From assembly GCA_016219795.1 (NCBI GenBank), contig JACRKK010000091.1, positions 1 through 17,047 of the forward strand: a DNA stretch of 17,047 bases. Direction: 5' to 3'. Numbering within the stretch: the first letter of the stretch is position 1; every line of letters starts with the position of its first letter. This document shows positions 7,574 to 14,251 of this stretch, in pieces. The translations under genes and the position numbers were made by a program. The DNA is from Candidatus Woesearchaeota archaeon. Lineage in GTDB: Archaea; Nanobdellota; Nanobdellia; Woesearchaeales; JACRKL01. The notes under the pieces were generated by a model that saw only the letters and a list, made by a program, of their open reading frames with translations, was not told the DNA's origin and made no database searches.

Positions 7574-8121
7574 GAGAGCATCACCTGGATAATAGCTCCA
7601 GTCACCACAAGCAATGCCAGGGTGAGGAGAACACCCTGAAATGGCAGTATCTTTCCCTTGCGCAATGCACTTATTCTGCTGCTGAGCCAGGGAGCTATTG
7701 CGACAATAGCCCCTCCAAGCATGCTTCCTACCAGTGCAAGATCAATGATGTATGTCCTGTTTAGGAGAGAACCATAATCACCAGTCCAGGAGATAAAAAT
7801 AGGATAGATGTTCTTGAGCAAAGGAAGCAAAGGGATGATGGTCAGGAGGAATGATGCAAGGACTATTGCAGTAGTCTGGTAGGGTATATATTTCTTTTTG
7901 ATCATCCGTCCAACCCACCAGCCTGTTGAGACAGCAAAAGCGCCTACAAATAGCGAAATGATCATGGTATTGACACCAAGCCACATGGCTCCGCCTGCCA
8001 CTGCTGCGACACCGATAGTGCAGAGCGGACAATGTGCCTGAACACCTTTCACCAAAAGGGTGGCAAGCAAAAGTGGTGTACCTATCTTCATTGGTTTCTT
8101 TATGGATTTTAACGCATTCAT
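7570..8121 (-). CDS. polytopic membrane protein with CPLC motif
   Basis: The protein of 183 residues starts with a signal-like hydrophobic stretch ending in QAHCPLCTIG (28-37), then has about four more membrane segments. The Cys31-Pro-Leu-Cys34 pair should lie at the outer face just before a helix, which suggests a thiol or metal role outside the cell. I know no named family for it. ATG 8121 is chosen because GGAGG lies 8 bases before it and the alternative in-frame start at 8169 would overlap the small upstream ORF. It is followed by the coupled CVLC protein. Confidence 0.78.
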   Translation of the reverse strand: MNALKSIKKPMKIGTPLLLATLLVKGVQAHCPLCTIGVAAVAGGAMWLGVNTMIISLFVGAFAVSTGWWVGRMIKKKYIPYQTTAIVLASFLLTIIPLLPLLKNIYPIFISWTGDYGSLLNRTYIIDLALVGSMLGGAIVAIAPWLSSRISALRKGKILPFQGVLLTLALLVVTGAIIQVMLS

Positions 8122-8125
8122 CCTC

Positions 8126-8230
8126 TCATCCTCCAAACCATCCCGGATGCATAATCCATAGCATGGCAATCGTGGTCAGAATAACTAAGCCAATCATAAT
8201 CCCTTTCTTGTGGTGTTCTTGTAACGTCAA
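8126..8230 (-). CDS. 34-residue single-span membrane peptide (unlisted small ORF)
   Basis: A TTG start at 8230 overlaps the stop of the DUF2933-like gene (TTGA) and is preceded by GGTGG at about six bases. The frame encodes a short polar start with two adjacent His, a hydrophobic segment IGLVILTTIAMLW and the end HPGWFGG, stopping at 8126, just before the next gene at 8121. An internal ATG at 8197 would give only 23 residues. The tight fit between two genes, the ribosome binding site and the membrane-like sequence support it as real. Function unknown. Confidence 0.6.
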   Translation of the reverse strand: MTLQEHHKKGIMIGLVILTTIAMLWIMHPGWFGG

Positions 8231-8481
8231 TGGCAACCACCTTTTTTTTTTGCATTGGTCTCATCGCTGTGATGTCCTTTATGCATATCCTTCATCATAA
8301 GCCAATGCATTAGGGGGCAGAGTAGCAAGAGCACCCAGTAAAAATAGCTCCTGCTCACTCCAAAAATGGTGATGAGCATTATGATGATCAAAAGAGGGGC
8401 AACGCAGCAGACTACCATCATTAATAGATGGTTCTGCCGCAACCTCTTAAACAACCCTTCCTTCTGCTGTCCGTCCATCAT
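8227..8481 (-). CDS. DUF2933-like small membrane protein with His-rich tail
   Basis: The 84-residue protein has two membrane segments (about 18-40 and 46-62). The second carries LLLLCPLMHWLMM and is followed by a His/Lys-rich tail (HKGHH, GGCH) ending in Cys-His. LCPLMH followed by a His-rich tail is typical of DUF2933 proteins found in copper-resistance regions. The CC pair at 25-26 in the first segment is also notable. The cytosolic or outer tail could bind copper. A second ATG follows immediately (8478), so the exact start is uncertain by one residue. Confidence 0.8.
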   Translation of the reverse strand: MMDGQQKEGLFKRLRQNHLLMMVVCCVAPLLIIIMLITIFGVSRSYFYWVLLLLCPLMHWLMMKDMHKGHHSDETNAKKKGGCH

Positions 8482-8488
8482 AGCCCTC

Positions 8489-8968
8489 TTACACGCTCAT
8501 AAATTCACTAATGCTGCCATCCTTGCCTACTGCATAGACGACAAACGGTCCTTTCTTTGCCCCAGGCATTCCAGGTGATCCTGACGGCATTCCTGGTAGT
8601 GCAATGCCTGCAATATCCGGCTTTTCGGTCAACAGCTTTTGAATAGCTTCTTCAGGCACGTGCCCTTCCACAAAATAACCGTCCACAACCGTGGTATGGC
8701 AACTGAGCATCCTTGCAGGGATATTATATTTTTCCTTGATTGCTGACATATCGGGTGTTTGCACAACCTCTACATCATATCCTCTCTGATCCATATATTG
8801 TACAAAGATACCACAGCAACCGCAGCTCTCTGACTTGAATATGGTCACTTTCTTGGCATCATCAACACCGTTACCTGTCGGCCCGTTGGGTTTGCTACTT
8901 GTACAGCCGGCAATCACCACTGCTGCCACCAGCAACCCTACAAACAGATAGATATTCATTTTTTTCAT
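8489..8968 (-). CDS. DUF411 copper-binding lipoprotein
   Basis: This is a 159-residue exported protein with a lipobox VIAGC (Cys22), so it is probably anchored to the outer face of the membrane. The DUF411 domain (about 40-135) shows CGCC (49-52), SCHTT (89-93), GYFVEGHVPEE (97-107) and the Met-rich GMPSGSPGMPG (126-136). DUF411 proteins are linked to copper and silver handling in many bacteria. ATG 8968 is chosen as it is preceded by GGGTGAG and gives a clean signal peptide; the upstream ATG 9004 would add a charged extension. It is the first gene of the operon that runs to 5947. Confidence 0.93.
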   Translation of the reverse strand: MKKMNIYLFVGLLVAAVVIAGCTSSKPNGPTGNGVDDAKKVTIFKSESCGCCGIFVQYMDQRGYDVEVVQTPDMSAIKEKYNIPARMLSCHTTVVDGYFVEGHVPEEAIQKLLTEKPDIAGIALPGMPSGSPGMPGAKKGPFVVYAVGKDGSISEFMSV

Positions 8969-9029
8969 GGTCTCACCCTTGTGGTGATGCGTTTTCTTAA
9001 GCACAGCATCACTCTTGTACAGAAAGAGA

Positions 9030-9072
9030 ACTGAAACACCTTATTTAAATAACGGTGAAACTAGTTTCAGTT
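9030..9072 (-). promoter_or_regulatory. promoter of the DUF411 operon, TATA box flanked by TGAAAC operator sites
   Basis: A TATA-like TTATTTAAATAA (9041-9052) lies about 73 bases before the DUF411 start, predicting transcription from near 9020. A perfect 14-bp palindrome TGAAACTAGTTTCA (9056-9069) lies just upstream of it, and a third TGAAAC half-site (9032-9037) lies just downstream. AACTGAAAC (9029-9037) and GTTTCAGTT (9064-9072) also form a wider inverted repeat around the TATA box. This looks like an operator; the regulator could be one of the two wHTH proteins nearby. Confidence 0.6.
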
Positions 9073-9074
9073 AC

Positions 9075-9584
9075 CTATTTCAAAAGAACAATGTTGGTCA
9101 TCCCGCGTCGCTTACGATCAATGACATGCTTTCCTTCCATCTTATCAAGGATTCTTGTGACCTTCACCTTGCTCCATCCAGTCTCTTTGATGATGTCACT
9201 TTGGTATATGGAACCCTCATGGCCAACCAGAAGGTCGTGAATTTGTTTCTCCTCAGGATTTAGGGTGGAAGTATCTACTGATGAAGAGGCTGTAGGTTTA
9301 GGGGGTTCTGTTGTCTGCCCACCTATGATAAAGAAATAAACGCCACCACCAAGTACCAGAAATGCAATGCCAAACGCAGCCAGAAGTAGCCAGGTGGAAT
9401 AATCCGTATGCACAGGGCAGTCTTGCATGGAGAGACTAGGGTTTTGCGCAACTGCCTCGCAGAGGAAGACACCTCTTTTGTCTATATTTATTTTCACAAA
9501 ACCGAGGATGCTGATTAAGACTGCGGAAACCACCAGCATAATAATTCCTACGGTTCTGAGATTGATTGCAGCTATGTTGTTCAT
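9075..9584 (-). CDS. membrane-anchored winged-helix regulator with extracytoplasmic Cys loop
   Basis: The 169-residue protein has two membrane segments (about 11-31 and 65-88) around an outer loop with Cys42, Cys56 and His59. A Pro/Ser linker follows, then a C-terminal winged-helix domain (about 108-169) with the recognition helix near SKVKVTRILDKMEGK. This is the MarR-like wHTH seen in archaeal membrane-bound regulators. The loop could sense metal or redox state outside and signal to the DNA-binding domain inside; that is inference. It is divergent from the Met/His-rich protein gene, and its TATA box places the transcript start almost at the ATG. Confidence 0.82.
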   Translation of the reverse strand: MNNIAAINLRTVGIIMLVVSAVLISILGFVKINIDKRGVFLCEAVAQNPSLSMQDCPVHTDYSTWLLLAAFGIAFLVLGGGVYFFIIGGQTTEPPKPTASSSVDTSTLNPEEKQIHDLLVGHEGSIYQSDIIKETGWSKVKVTRILDKMEGKHVIDRKRRGMTNIVLLK

Positions 9585-9605
9585 GTGTTTCCTAGGTATA
9601 TACTT

Positions 9606-9615
9606 CCTATATAAA
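9606..9615 (-). promoter_or_regulatory. TATA box of the membrane wHTH regulator
   Basis: The complement of CCTATATAAA reads TTTATATAGG. Its centre is about 26 bases from the ATG at 9584, so the transcript is probably leaderless or nearly so, in contrast with the neighbouring genes that have ribosome binding sites. Confidence 0.6.
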
Positions 9616-9710
9616 TCTTCTGCAAGATGTTATGGTATCAGCAAAATCTATATCCTGTTTCATCTATTGATACCTTTAAGTCAACTATGATTTGACCGGA
9701 GGTTAAGACT

Positions 9711-10067
9711 ATGAAAGCAACATACGGATTAGGGATTGCGGTAAGTGCGTTGGCAGTTATTAGCATTCTGGCCATAGCAGCAGCAGCCTATACAGGAAAC
9801 GGATATACACAAGGGAGCGGAAACCATCACGCCATGATGGAAAAGCTGATGGAAACCGGGATGTATCAGGACCTTGTGGCATTGCGAGAGGAGACAGGCA
9901 TGCCTATAATGCCTTGGGTAACAGATGAAAACGCATTTGATGAAATGAAAGAACATCACGAAGAGATGGAAAAATTGCATGAACAGGGCGGTATGGGGAT
10001 GATGGGTCGCGATATGCATAGTAGAGGCATGATGGGAGGCGGCTGCCGTCAGTTTGCAAAAGTATAA
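9711..10067 (+). CDS. secreted Met/His-rich protein, probable copper binder
   Basis: The 118-residue protein has a signal peptide or anchor (about 5-26) followed by a mature part full of Met and His: NHHAMMEKLMETGM (38-51), EHHEEMEKLH (81-90) and GGMGMMGRDMHSRGMMGGGC (93-112). Such sequences bind Cu+ outside the cell. A single Cys112 follows a GGG run but six residues remain after it. It starts after GGAGGTTA and is followed by a SHOCT protein and a second wHTH regulator, likely one transcript. Exact partner and role are not known. Confidence 0.8.
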   Translation: MKATYGLGIAVSALAVISILAIAAAAYTGNGYTQGSGNHHAMMEKLMETGMYQDLVALREETGMPIMPWVTDENAFDEMKEHHEEMEKLHEQGGMGMMGRDMHSRGMMGGGCRQFAKV

Positions 10068-10105
10068 ATAGCAGAACAGCAAAAAGAACGCGGAGGTAGA
10101 GATAA

Positions 10106-10336
10106 ATGATGTACGGATATGGAATAGGTTATGGTTATATGGGTTTCATGTGGCTGTTTCAGATTGTGATATTGGTTTTGTTTTTTGTGGTGTTATGGTG
10201 GATTGTCAAGAATGCAAGCACCTTTGGCTATAAAATAGGGAATGAAAGCCCTCTTGATATCCTCAAGAAGCGGCTTGCCAGGGGAGAGATAACGGAGAAA
10301 GAATATCAGACACTGAAAAAGCAAATTGAAGAATGA
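10106..10336 (+). CDS. SHOCT-domain small membrane protein
   Basis: This is a 76-residue protein with a Gly/Tyr/Met-rich start (MMYGYGIGYGYMGFMW), one membrane segment (about 12-35) and a C-terminal SHOCT domain (about 48-76) with the hallmark LKKRLARGEITEKEY. SHOCT domains are short helical hairpins of unclear role, often found in small membrane proteins. GGAGGTAGAG precedes the start; a second ATG follows at once at 10109. It lies between the Met/His-rich protein and the wHTH regulator. Confidence 0.88.
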   Translation: MMYGYGIGYGYMGFMWLFQIVILVLFFVVLWWIVKNASTFGYKIGNESPLDILKKRLARGEITEKEYQTLKKQIEE

Positions 10337-10349
10337 TGGAGGAATAGTA

Positions 10350-10763
10350 ATGGAAGTTGATTTCAAACGGTTGGTTGCTGGCCTTACCCTTATTTTTATT
10401 TTAGGGATACTATTTGCCGTAGTCAATGGTATTTACACATCCACAACCAACCAACAGCTTCCTCTTATTGTCTATGGCATCTCGTTTCTGTCCATCCTGC
10501 TTGGGGCATTTCTGGTCATAAGCTTTCAATGGAAGATCAACCGTATGCAGCTTGAGAAAGTCCTATCCATCCTCCCACGGGAGGAGCGTATCATTGTCAA
10601 GATTTTGCTTGACAATAACAACCAGCTTGAACAAAATAAGGTCGTTGTCCTTTCAGGTTTCACCAAAGTCCAGGTCTCGCGGGTAGTGCAGAAGCTTGTC
10701 GAACGCGCAGTTGTGGAGAAAAAAGCAATGGGCAATACAAACCTTATTGTTCTTAAACTCTGA
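10350..10763 (+). CDS. second membrane-anchored winged-helix regulator
   Basis: The protein of 137 residues has two membrane segments (about 8-28 and 37-58) and a cytosolic winged-helix domain (about 66-137). Its layout and its ending GNTNLIVLKL match the regulator at 9075 (GMTNIVLLK), so they are probably paralogues. Unlike that protein it has no Cys and only a short outer loop (TSTTNQQ). ATG 10350 follows GGAGG by seven bases and is preferred to an in-frame start at 10326. It may regulate its own cluster. The end is six bases from a convergent CcdA gene. Confidence 0.82.
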   Translation: MEVDFKRLVAGLTLIFILGILFAVVNGIYTSTTNQQLPLIVYGISFLSILLGAFLVISFQWKINRMQLEKVLSILPREERIIVKILLDNNNQLEQNKVVVLSGFTKVQVSRVVQKLVERAVVEKKAMGNTNLIVLKL

Positions 10764-10768
10764 TTTTT

Positions 10769-11539
10769 TCACTTCATTCCAACCCATTGTGCCAGCAGAT
10801 CATGCCTGCTGAACACCCATTCCGTCACTTGCGGAAGGACATACTCACTGATGCTAAAGGCGGCTTCAACCGCAAGCAAACCGCCAAAGACTATGAAAAA
10901 AATACCACTGATAAGATTAGTGCTGTGGATATTATAATTTTTTCCAAATATTTCCCTTTTGAAAAACCGTCCGCGCAGTAACTTCCAGACTCTTCCATCT
11001 TTTGGAAGCCTGTCCAAAAGTACGGACAGTAAAAGAAGGGGGGCTATCATTCCCATAGCATACAGAAAAAGAAGCAAACCTCCGGCAACTGCAGTCTGCG
11101 CACTTGCTGCAAGTACCAGGGCAAATCCAAATACGGGTCCTGTGCAGCCGGTCCACGTAAGGCCAAAAGAGCTGCCAAAGAGAAAACTTCCCACGGCCCC
11201 TTCCTTTCTTTTTATCCGTCCAGTACCTGCCTGAAATGCAAACAACCCTTTTCCAAGAACGGTCATCAGCCCCATAATGGCCATCAGAGCTGCAAACACA
11301 TACACTATCTCCTTTTTATATATAAGGAGTATTTTGCCCACGCTTCCTGCAAGGACGCCTATAATGATAAGCACGAGGCCAAGCCCGGTGCCGAACAACA
11401 GCGTGTGGAAAACCATTTTTTTCCTTGCGGATCCAGCACCATAGGCGACAAACGCAGGCATGAGAGGTAGTGTACATGGTGCAAGGAATGCCAGCATTCC
11501 TGCCACAAACGCAACCAGAGAGAGTAATAATAATTGCAT
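10769..11539 (-). CDS. ccdA: CcdA/DsbD-type thiol-disulfide transmembrane transporter
   Basis: The 256-residue, roughly six-helix protein carries the two conserved membrane Cys of the family: Cys22 in LAPCTLP and Cys132 in WTGCTGP. CcdA proteins move reducing equivalents from cytosolic thioredoxin to thiol proteins outside. It lies nine bases after the cupredoxin-like lipoprotein and probably shares its transcript. A longer charged insertion (about 178-205) precedes the last helix. It resembles the second CcdA at 14252, including NLISGI near the last helix, but the two are clearly diverged. Confidence 0.93.
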   Translation of the reverse strand: MQLLLLSLVAFVAGMLAFLAPCTLPLMPAFVAYGAGSARKKMVFHTLLFGTGLGLVLIIIGVLAGSVGKILLIYKKEIVYVFAALMAIMGLMTVLGKGLFAFQAGTGRIKRKEGAVGSFLFGSSFGLTWTGCTGPVFGFALVLAASAQTAVAGGLLLFLYAMGMIAPLLLLSVLLDRLPKDGRVWKLLRGRFFKREIFGKNYNIHSTNLISGIFFIVFGGLLAVEAAFSISEYVLPQVTEWVFSRHDLLAQWVGMK

Positions 11540-11548
11540 ACGCTTACC

Positions 11549-11920
11549 TCACACCACGGTTATGACGCCGCTAAACATTCCCATACTACAGGAATAGACA
11601 AATCGTCCTTTTTTTTGCGGTGTGAATGTGTAATCTGTATTTCGTGCAAAATTTGCGTTGATACCCAGTTCCGGCTGAACAACAAAACGTGAACATCCTT
11701 TGATTGTCCCATCATTTCGGAGCGTGACTGGTTTTCCTGCTTCAATGACAATCTCTTTTGGCGTGTAGAATCCCCGGTTCATGCCAAAGTTGACAACACC
11801 ATCTTTTGCGGTAAGCGGCATGGTATTTTGGGGGGTGTTATTTGTATTGCTGCTGCATCCAGCAATGAATACCGTGGTTATTGCAAAAATAAACAGCAAA
11901 CCATATATTTTATAGTTCAT
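11549..11920 (-). CDS. cupredoxin-like lipoprotein
   Basis: This protein of 123 residues has a lipobox FIAGC (Cys22) and a beta domain of about 85 residues. Likely copper-site elements are GCSRFVV (76-82), and YSCSMGMFSGVITVV at the end (109-123), where Cys111 and Met113/115 take the place of the usual cupredoxin Cys-His-Met loop. It probably binds copper on the outer face of the membrane. AAGGAGGC precedes the ATG at 11920. It is divergent from the gene at 12066 and upstream of a CcdA gene. Confidence 0.85.
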   Translation of the reverse strand: MNYKIYGLLFIFAITTVFIAGCSSNTNNTPQNTMPLTAKDGVVNFGMNRGFYTPKEIVIEAGKPVTLRNDGTIKGCSRFVVQPELGINANFARNTDYTFTPQKKGRFVYSCSMGMFSGVITVV

Positions 11921-11965
11921 TGTGCCTCCTTTTTGATGCGCCTTCCGTCCGGCGGCTAAACACCC

Positions 11966-12006
11966 TTAATAAAGTTTGCTGAATGATAATTCAAAAGATT
12001 TATATA
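11966..12006. promoter_or_regulatory. divergent promoters between cupredoxin-like lipoprotein and thiol-redox operon
   Basis: For the plus strand, TTTATATA (11999-12006) predicts transcription from near 12030 and a leader of about 36 bases to the gene at 12066. For the minus strand, a weaker TTTATTAA-like site (complement of 11966-11974) lies about 46 bases from the start at 11920. The two sites are 25 bases apart with an A/T-rich stretch containing TGAAT...ATTCA between them. The plus-strand site is the better supported. Confidence 0.55.
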
Positions 12007-12053
12007 GTTTACTTTTACCATCTGTGTAAATGTTGAGGGATGGGTAATCCTAT

Positions 12054-12060
12054 GAGGTGG
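12054..12060 (+). promoter_or_regulatory. ribosome binding site fixing a TTG start
   Basis: GAGGTGG ends five bases before TTG 12066, whereas the first in-frame ATG (12087) is 26 bases away. The spacing favours the TTG start. Confidence 0.6.
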
Positions 12061-12065
12061 TATAA

Positions 12066-12788
12066 TTGGTATTAACGGAAAAAAACATGGAAAATCTTTT
12101 AGTCATTGGTTTTGTGCTAGTGGGTATACTTGTCGTTGTTGGCCAGTTTCAGATTTCTGCAATATCCTCAAGTTTAAGCTCAGGTACAAGATCATCCGGT
12201 AGTTCCTTTTCGTTTTTTAGCAGCACGGGTTCAGTGGACCTTAAAAGTGTTGATGTGACCCAGATAACATCTACCCCCATGGCCGTTGCTGCAGTCTTTC
12301 CAGAACTAAAAGACGCCAAAACAGAAGATGACATCACTACAATGATGATTCCTACAGGAACGCCCGAGTACAGCGAAGCACTTGGAGGTATCTCCTTTGA
12401 TGATCCGGTCACGTCAATGGAATATCTGGCAAAATGGTACCCCACAATCAAGCAGGAAGTGCAGAAAGACCCCGCATTATGGAGCCGCTACCTTGCACTT
12501 GCGGGAGCTCCCCGGGGAATCAGTTGCGAATACTGCTGCGGTGTAGGTCCGCAGGGCATTGACAAGAAAGGAAACCTGCTTTGCGGATGCCAGCATATGC
12601 CAGCTGTGCATGCAGTAACTCTTGGTCTTATGAAGAATACAGATTATAATGATGCGCAAATTTTGCGCGAAGTCATGAGATGGAAGACCACATTCTTCCC
12701 AAAGAACATGGTAGGTGTTGCGCTTGAGGTCGCAGGAAAAGATCCGTCGCAGCTCAAGGAGTTACCAGGAATGGTAGGAGGTTGCTAA
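12066..12788 (+). CDS. membrane-anchored Cys/His-rich protein ending LPGMVGGC
   Basis: The 240-residue protein has one N-terminal membrane segment (about 11-28), a Ser-rich linker (31-55) and an outer domain. The domain core is a Cys/His cluster: CEYCCG (Cys154, 157, 158) and CGCQHMPAVH (Cys173, Cys175, His177, His182), close in style to the PCYCGC-motif domain of Bacillus, though I cannot confirm homology. A helical region follows, then LPGMVGGC (233-240). It probably binds metal or takes part in thiol exchange outside the cell. TTG is chosen because of the ribosome binding site. It is first in an operon with a His-rich protein, a triple thioredoxin-like protein and CcdA. Confidence 0.82.
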   Translation: MVLTEKNMENLLVIGFVLVGILVVVGQFQISAISSSLSSGTRSSGSSFSFFSSTGSVDLKSVDVTQITSTPMAVAAVFPELKDAKTEDDITTMMIPTGTPEYSEALGGISFDDPVTSMEYLAKWYPTIKQEVQKDPALWSRYLALAGAPRGISCEYCCGVGPQGIDKKGNLLCGCQHMPAVHAVTLGLMKNTDYNDAQILREVMRWKTTFFPKNMVGVALEVAGKDPSQLKELPGMVGGC

Positions 12789-12789
12789 C

Positions 12790-13101
12790 ATGGCAAAAGA
12801 GGAAAAAAAAGTTGAGAATGTAGAACATGCGGAGCATGCAGAAGAACACAAAGGCCATGCTCACACCGCACATCATACTGCAGGTAATGCAGGCAACACG
12901 AAGCTATGGATTATGGCAGCTGTGCTTGGGCTTCTGATTATTCTTGCAGGTGTGCAGGCAGTGCAGCTGGCAGGTATCAAAGAGAAGATTGCCTCAGGTC
13001 CAGCAGTTAGCACCGCTGGAGGAAACACCCAGGGTGGAGCTCCTGCAACTAATCTCAAAAAGAGCTTGGACAGCCTCCCGCAAATGGTCGGTGGATGTTA
13101 G
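12790..13101 (+). CDS. His-rich membrane protein ending LPQMVGGC
   Basis: This 103-residue protein has an N-terminal part with seven His (13, 16, 20, 23, 25, 28, 29) among Glu and Lys, one membrane segment (about 39-58), and an outer Gly/Ala/Thr linker ending LPQMVGGC (96-103). With the His-rich part inside and Cys outside, it places possible metal ligands on both faces. It starts one base after the stop of the previous gene. The codons for the previous protein's GG pair form GGAGGT, which serves as its ribosome binding site. I know no family for it. Confidence 0.8.
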   Translation: MAKEEKKVENVEHAEHAEEHKGHAHTAHHTAGNAGNTKLWIMAAVLGLLIILAGVQAVQLAGIKEKIASGPAVSTAGGNTQGGAPATNLKKSLDSLPQMVGGC

Positions 13102-14247
13102 ATGCAGAACAGCAGATCAACAAATTGGTTCATCATGGGGGGGGTACTGCTTCTTGCAGCTATCCTTCTTGTGAATTCTTTTTTTGTGTTTACCGCAAGC
13201 AGCACGCTCGATAAGCGGATACAGCAGGCAAAAGAGTTGGCAAAACCGGCAAAGATTGAACTTGTTGTCCTGACTACTTCTTGTAGCACCTGTTTTGACA
13301 TTAACCCAACACTTGCAGCGCTCAAGAGCGAGAATGTGGAAGTGACCAAAGAACAATCTATTCCTGGAGATTCTGATGATGCCAAAGCCCTTATTGAACA
13401 ATATGCACTCACCAGGATTCCTGCCATCATAGTTAGAGGAGAAATCAGCAAAATTGCACCGGAAAATTTTGCTCAGAGAGATAATGCTCTTATTTTTGCA
13501 GCATCAAGCCCGCCTTTTGTTGATGCAGTTACAGGTTCATTGAAAGGTGAAGTCTCTGCTATTGTCATTAATGATGTGCGCTGCAGGCAATGTAGCGATA
13601 TGCGTCGTGTTGTGCAAAGCGTTATCCAGAATGGCGTAGCCATTACTGATCAAAAGCTTTTGGATGCATCAGACGAAGAAGCTGTAGAGTTCATCCAGAA
13701 GATGGAAATAAAGAAGTTACCGGCACTTCTGCTTTCTGATGATATTGATTTGTATCCTATTGCAGCAAACATGCGGCAGTCGGGCCTTGTTGCTAAGGAT
13801 GGGTATTACCTTGTAGAGAGCAGTGCACCTTACATTGAAGCAGAAACAGGAAATGTCCGTGGTCTTGTCCAGTTGCTTATGGTGACCGACAGTTCATGTA
13901 GCACCTGCTATGACGTAACCACGCACAAAGGCATTCTTGCACGGCTTGGTATTGCAATTGATGAAGAGAAGACAATAGATCTAGTCTCATCCAAAGGCAA
14001 AGAGCTGCAGCAAACATACAACCTGACGCTTGTACCCACCATCATCCTTCAGGGTGATCTGGCGGCATATCCTACCTTTGATACGATATGGAAAGAAGTT
14101 GGGACCAAAGAAAGCGATGGTTCGTATGTCTTCCGGAAAGTGAATGCGCTTGGAGAAAGTATTGTCTACAAAGACCTAGTTACGGGTGACATAACAGGCC
14201 AGCAAGCAGCAGCGTCTGGAAGCGAATCAGGTGATTCTGCTTCATAA
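13102..14247 (+). CDS. membrane-anchored protein with three thioredoxin-fold modules
   Basis: The protein of 381 residues has one membrane segment (about 10-31) and then three repeated modules. Each has a CxxC site (CSTC 61-64, CRQC 161-164, CSTC 266-269) followed exactly 46 residues later by the proline that should be the cis-Pro of thioredoxin folds (IP107, LP207, VP312). Modules are joined by a TGxxxG linker (TGSLKG, TGNVRG, TGDITG). It could pass electrons between domains, fed by the CcdA encoded next. The start ATG directly abuts the previous stop. A Ser/Gly-rich tail ends the protein. The substrate is unknown. Confidence 0.87.
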   Translation: MQNSRSTNWFIMGGVLLLAAILLVNSFFVFTASSTLDKRIQQAKELAKPAKIELVVLTTSCSTCFDINPTLAALKSENVEVTKEQSIPGDSDDAKALIEQYALTRIPAIIVRGEISKIAPENFAQRDNALIFAASSPPFVDAVTGSLKGEVSAIVINDVRCRQCSDMRRVVQSVIQNGVAITDQKLLDASDEEAVEFIQKMEIKKLPALLLSDDIDLYPIAANMRQSGLVAKDGYYLVESSAPYIEAETGNVRGLVQLLMVTDSSCSTCYDVTTHKGILARLGIAIDEEKTIDLVSSKGKELQQTYNLTLVPTIILQGDLAAYPTFDTIWKEVGTKESDGSYVFRKVNALGESIVYKDLVTGDITGQQAAASGSESGDSAS

Positions 14248-14251
14248 AAAG

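Noticed and set aside
9711..10067. GGGC near the end of the Met/His-rich protein as a fourth LPxMVGGC tail
   Set aside because: No LP precedes it and six more residues follow the Cys.
10764..10769. T6 run between convergent genes as a terminator
   Set aside because: Plausible for archaea but too short and common to support by itself.
12762..13098. GG codons of the LPxMVGGC tails explained only as ribosome binding sites
   Set aside because: The third tail, at 5950-5973, is not followed by a coupled gene, and the LP and Cys positions have no such role.
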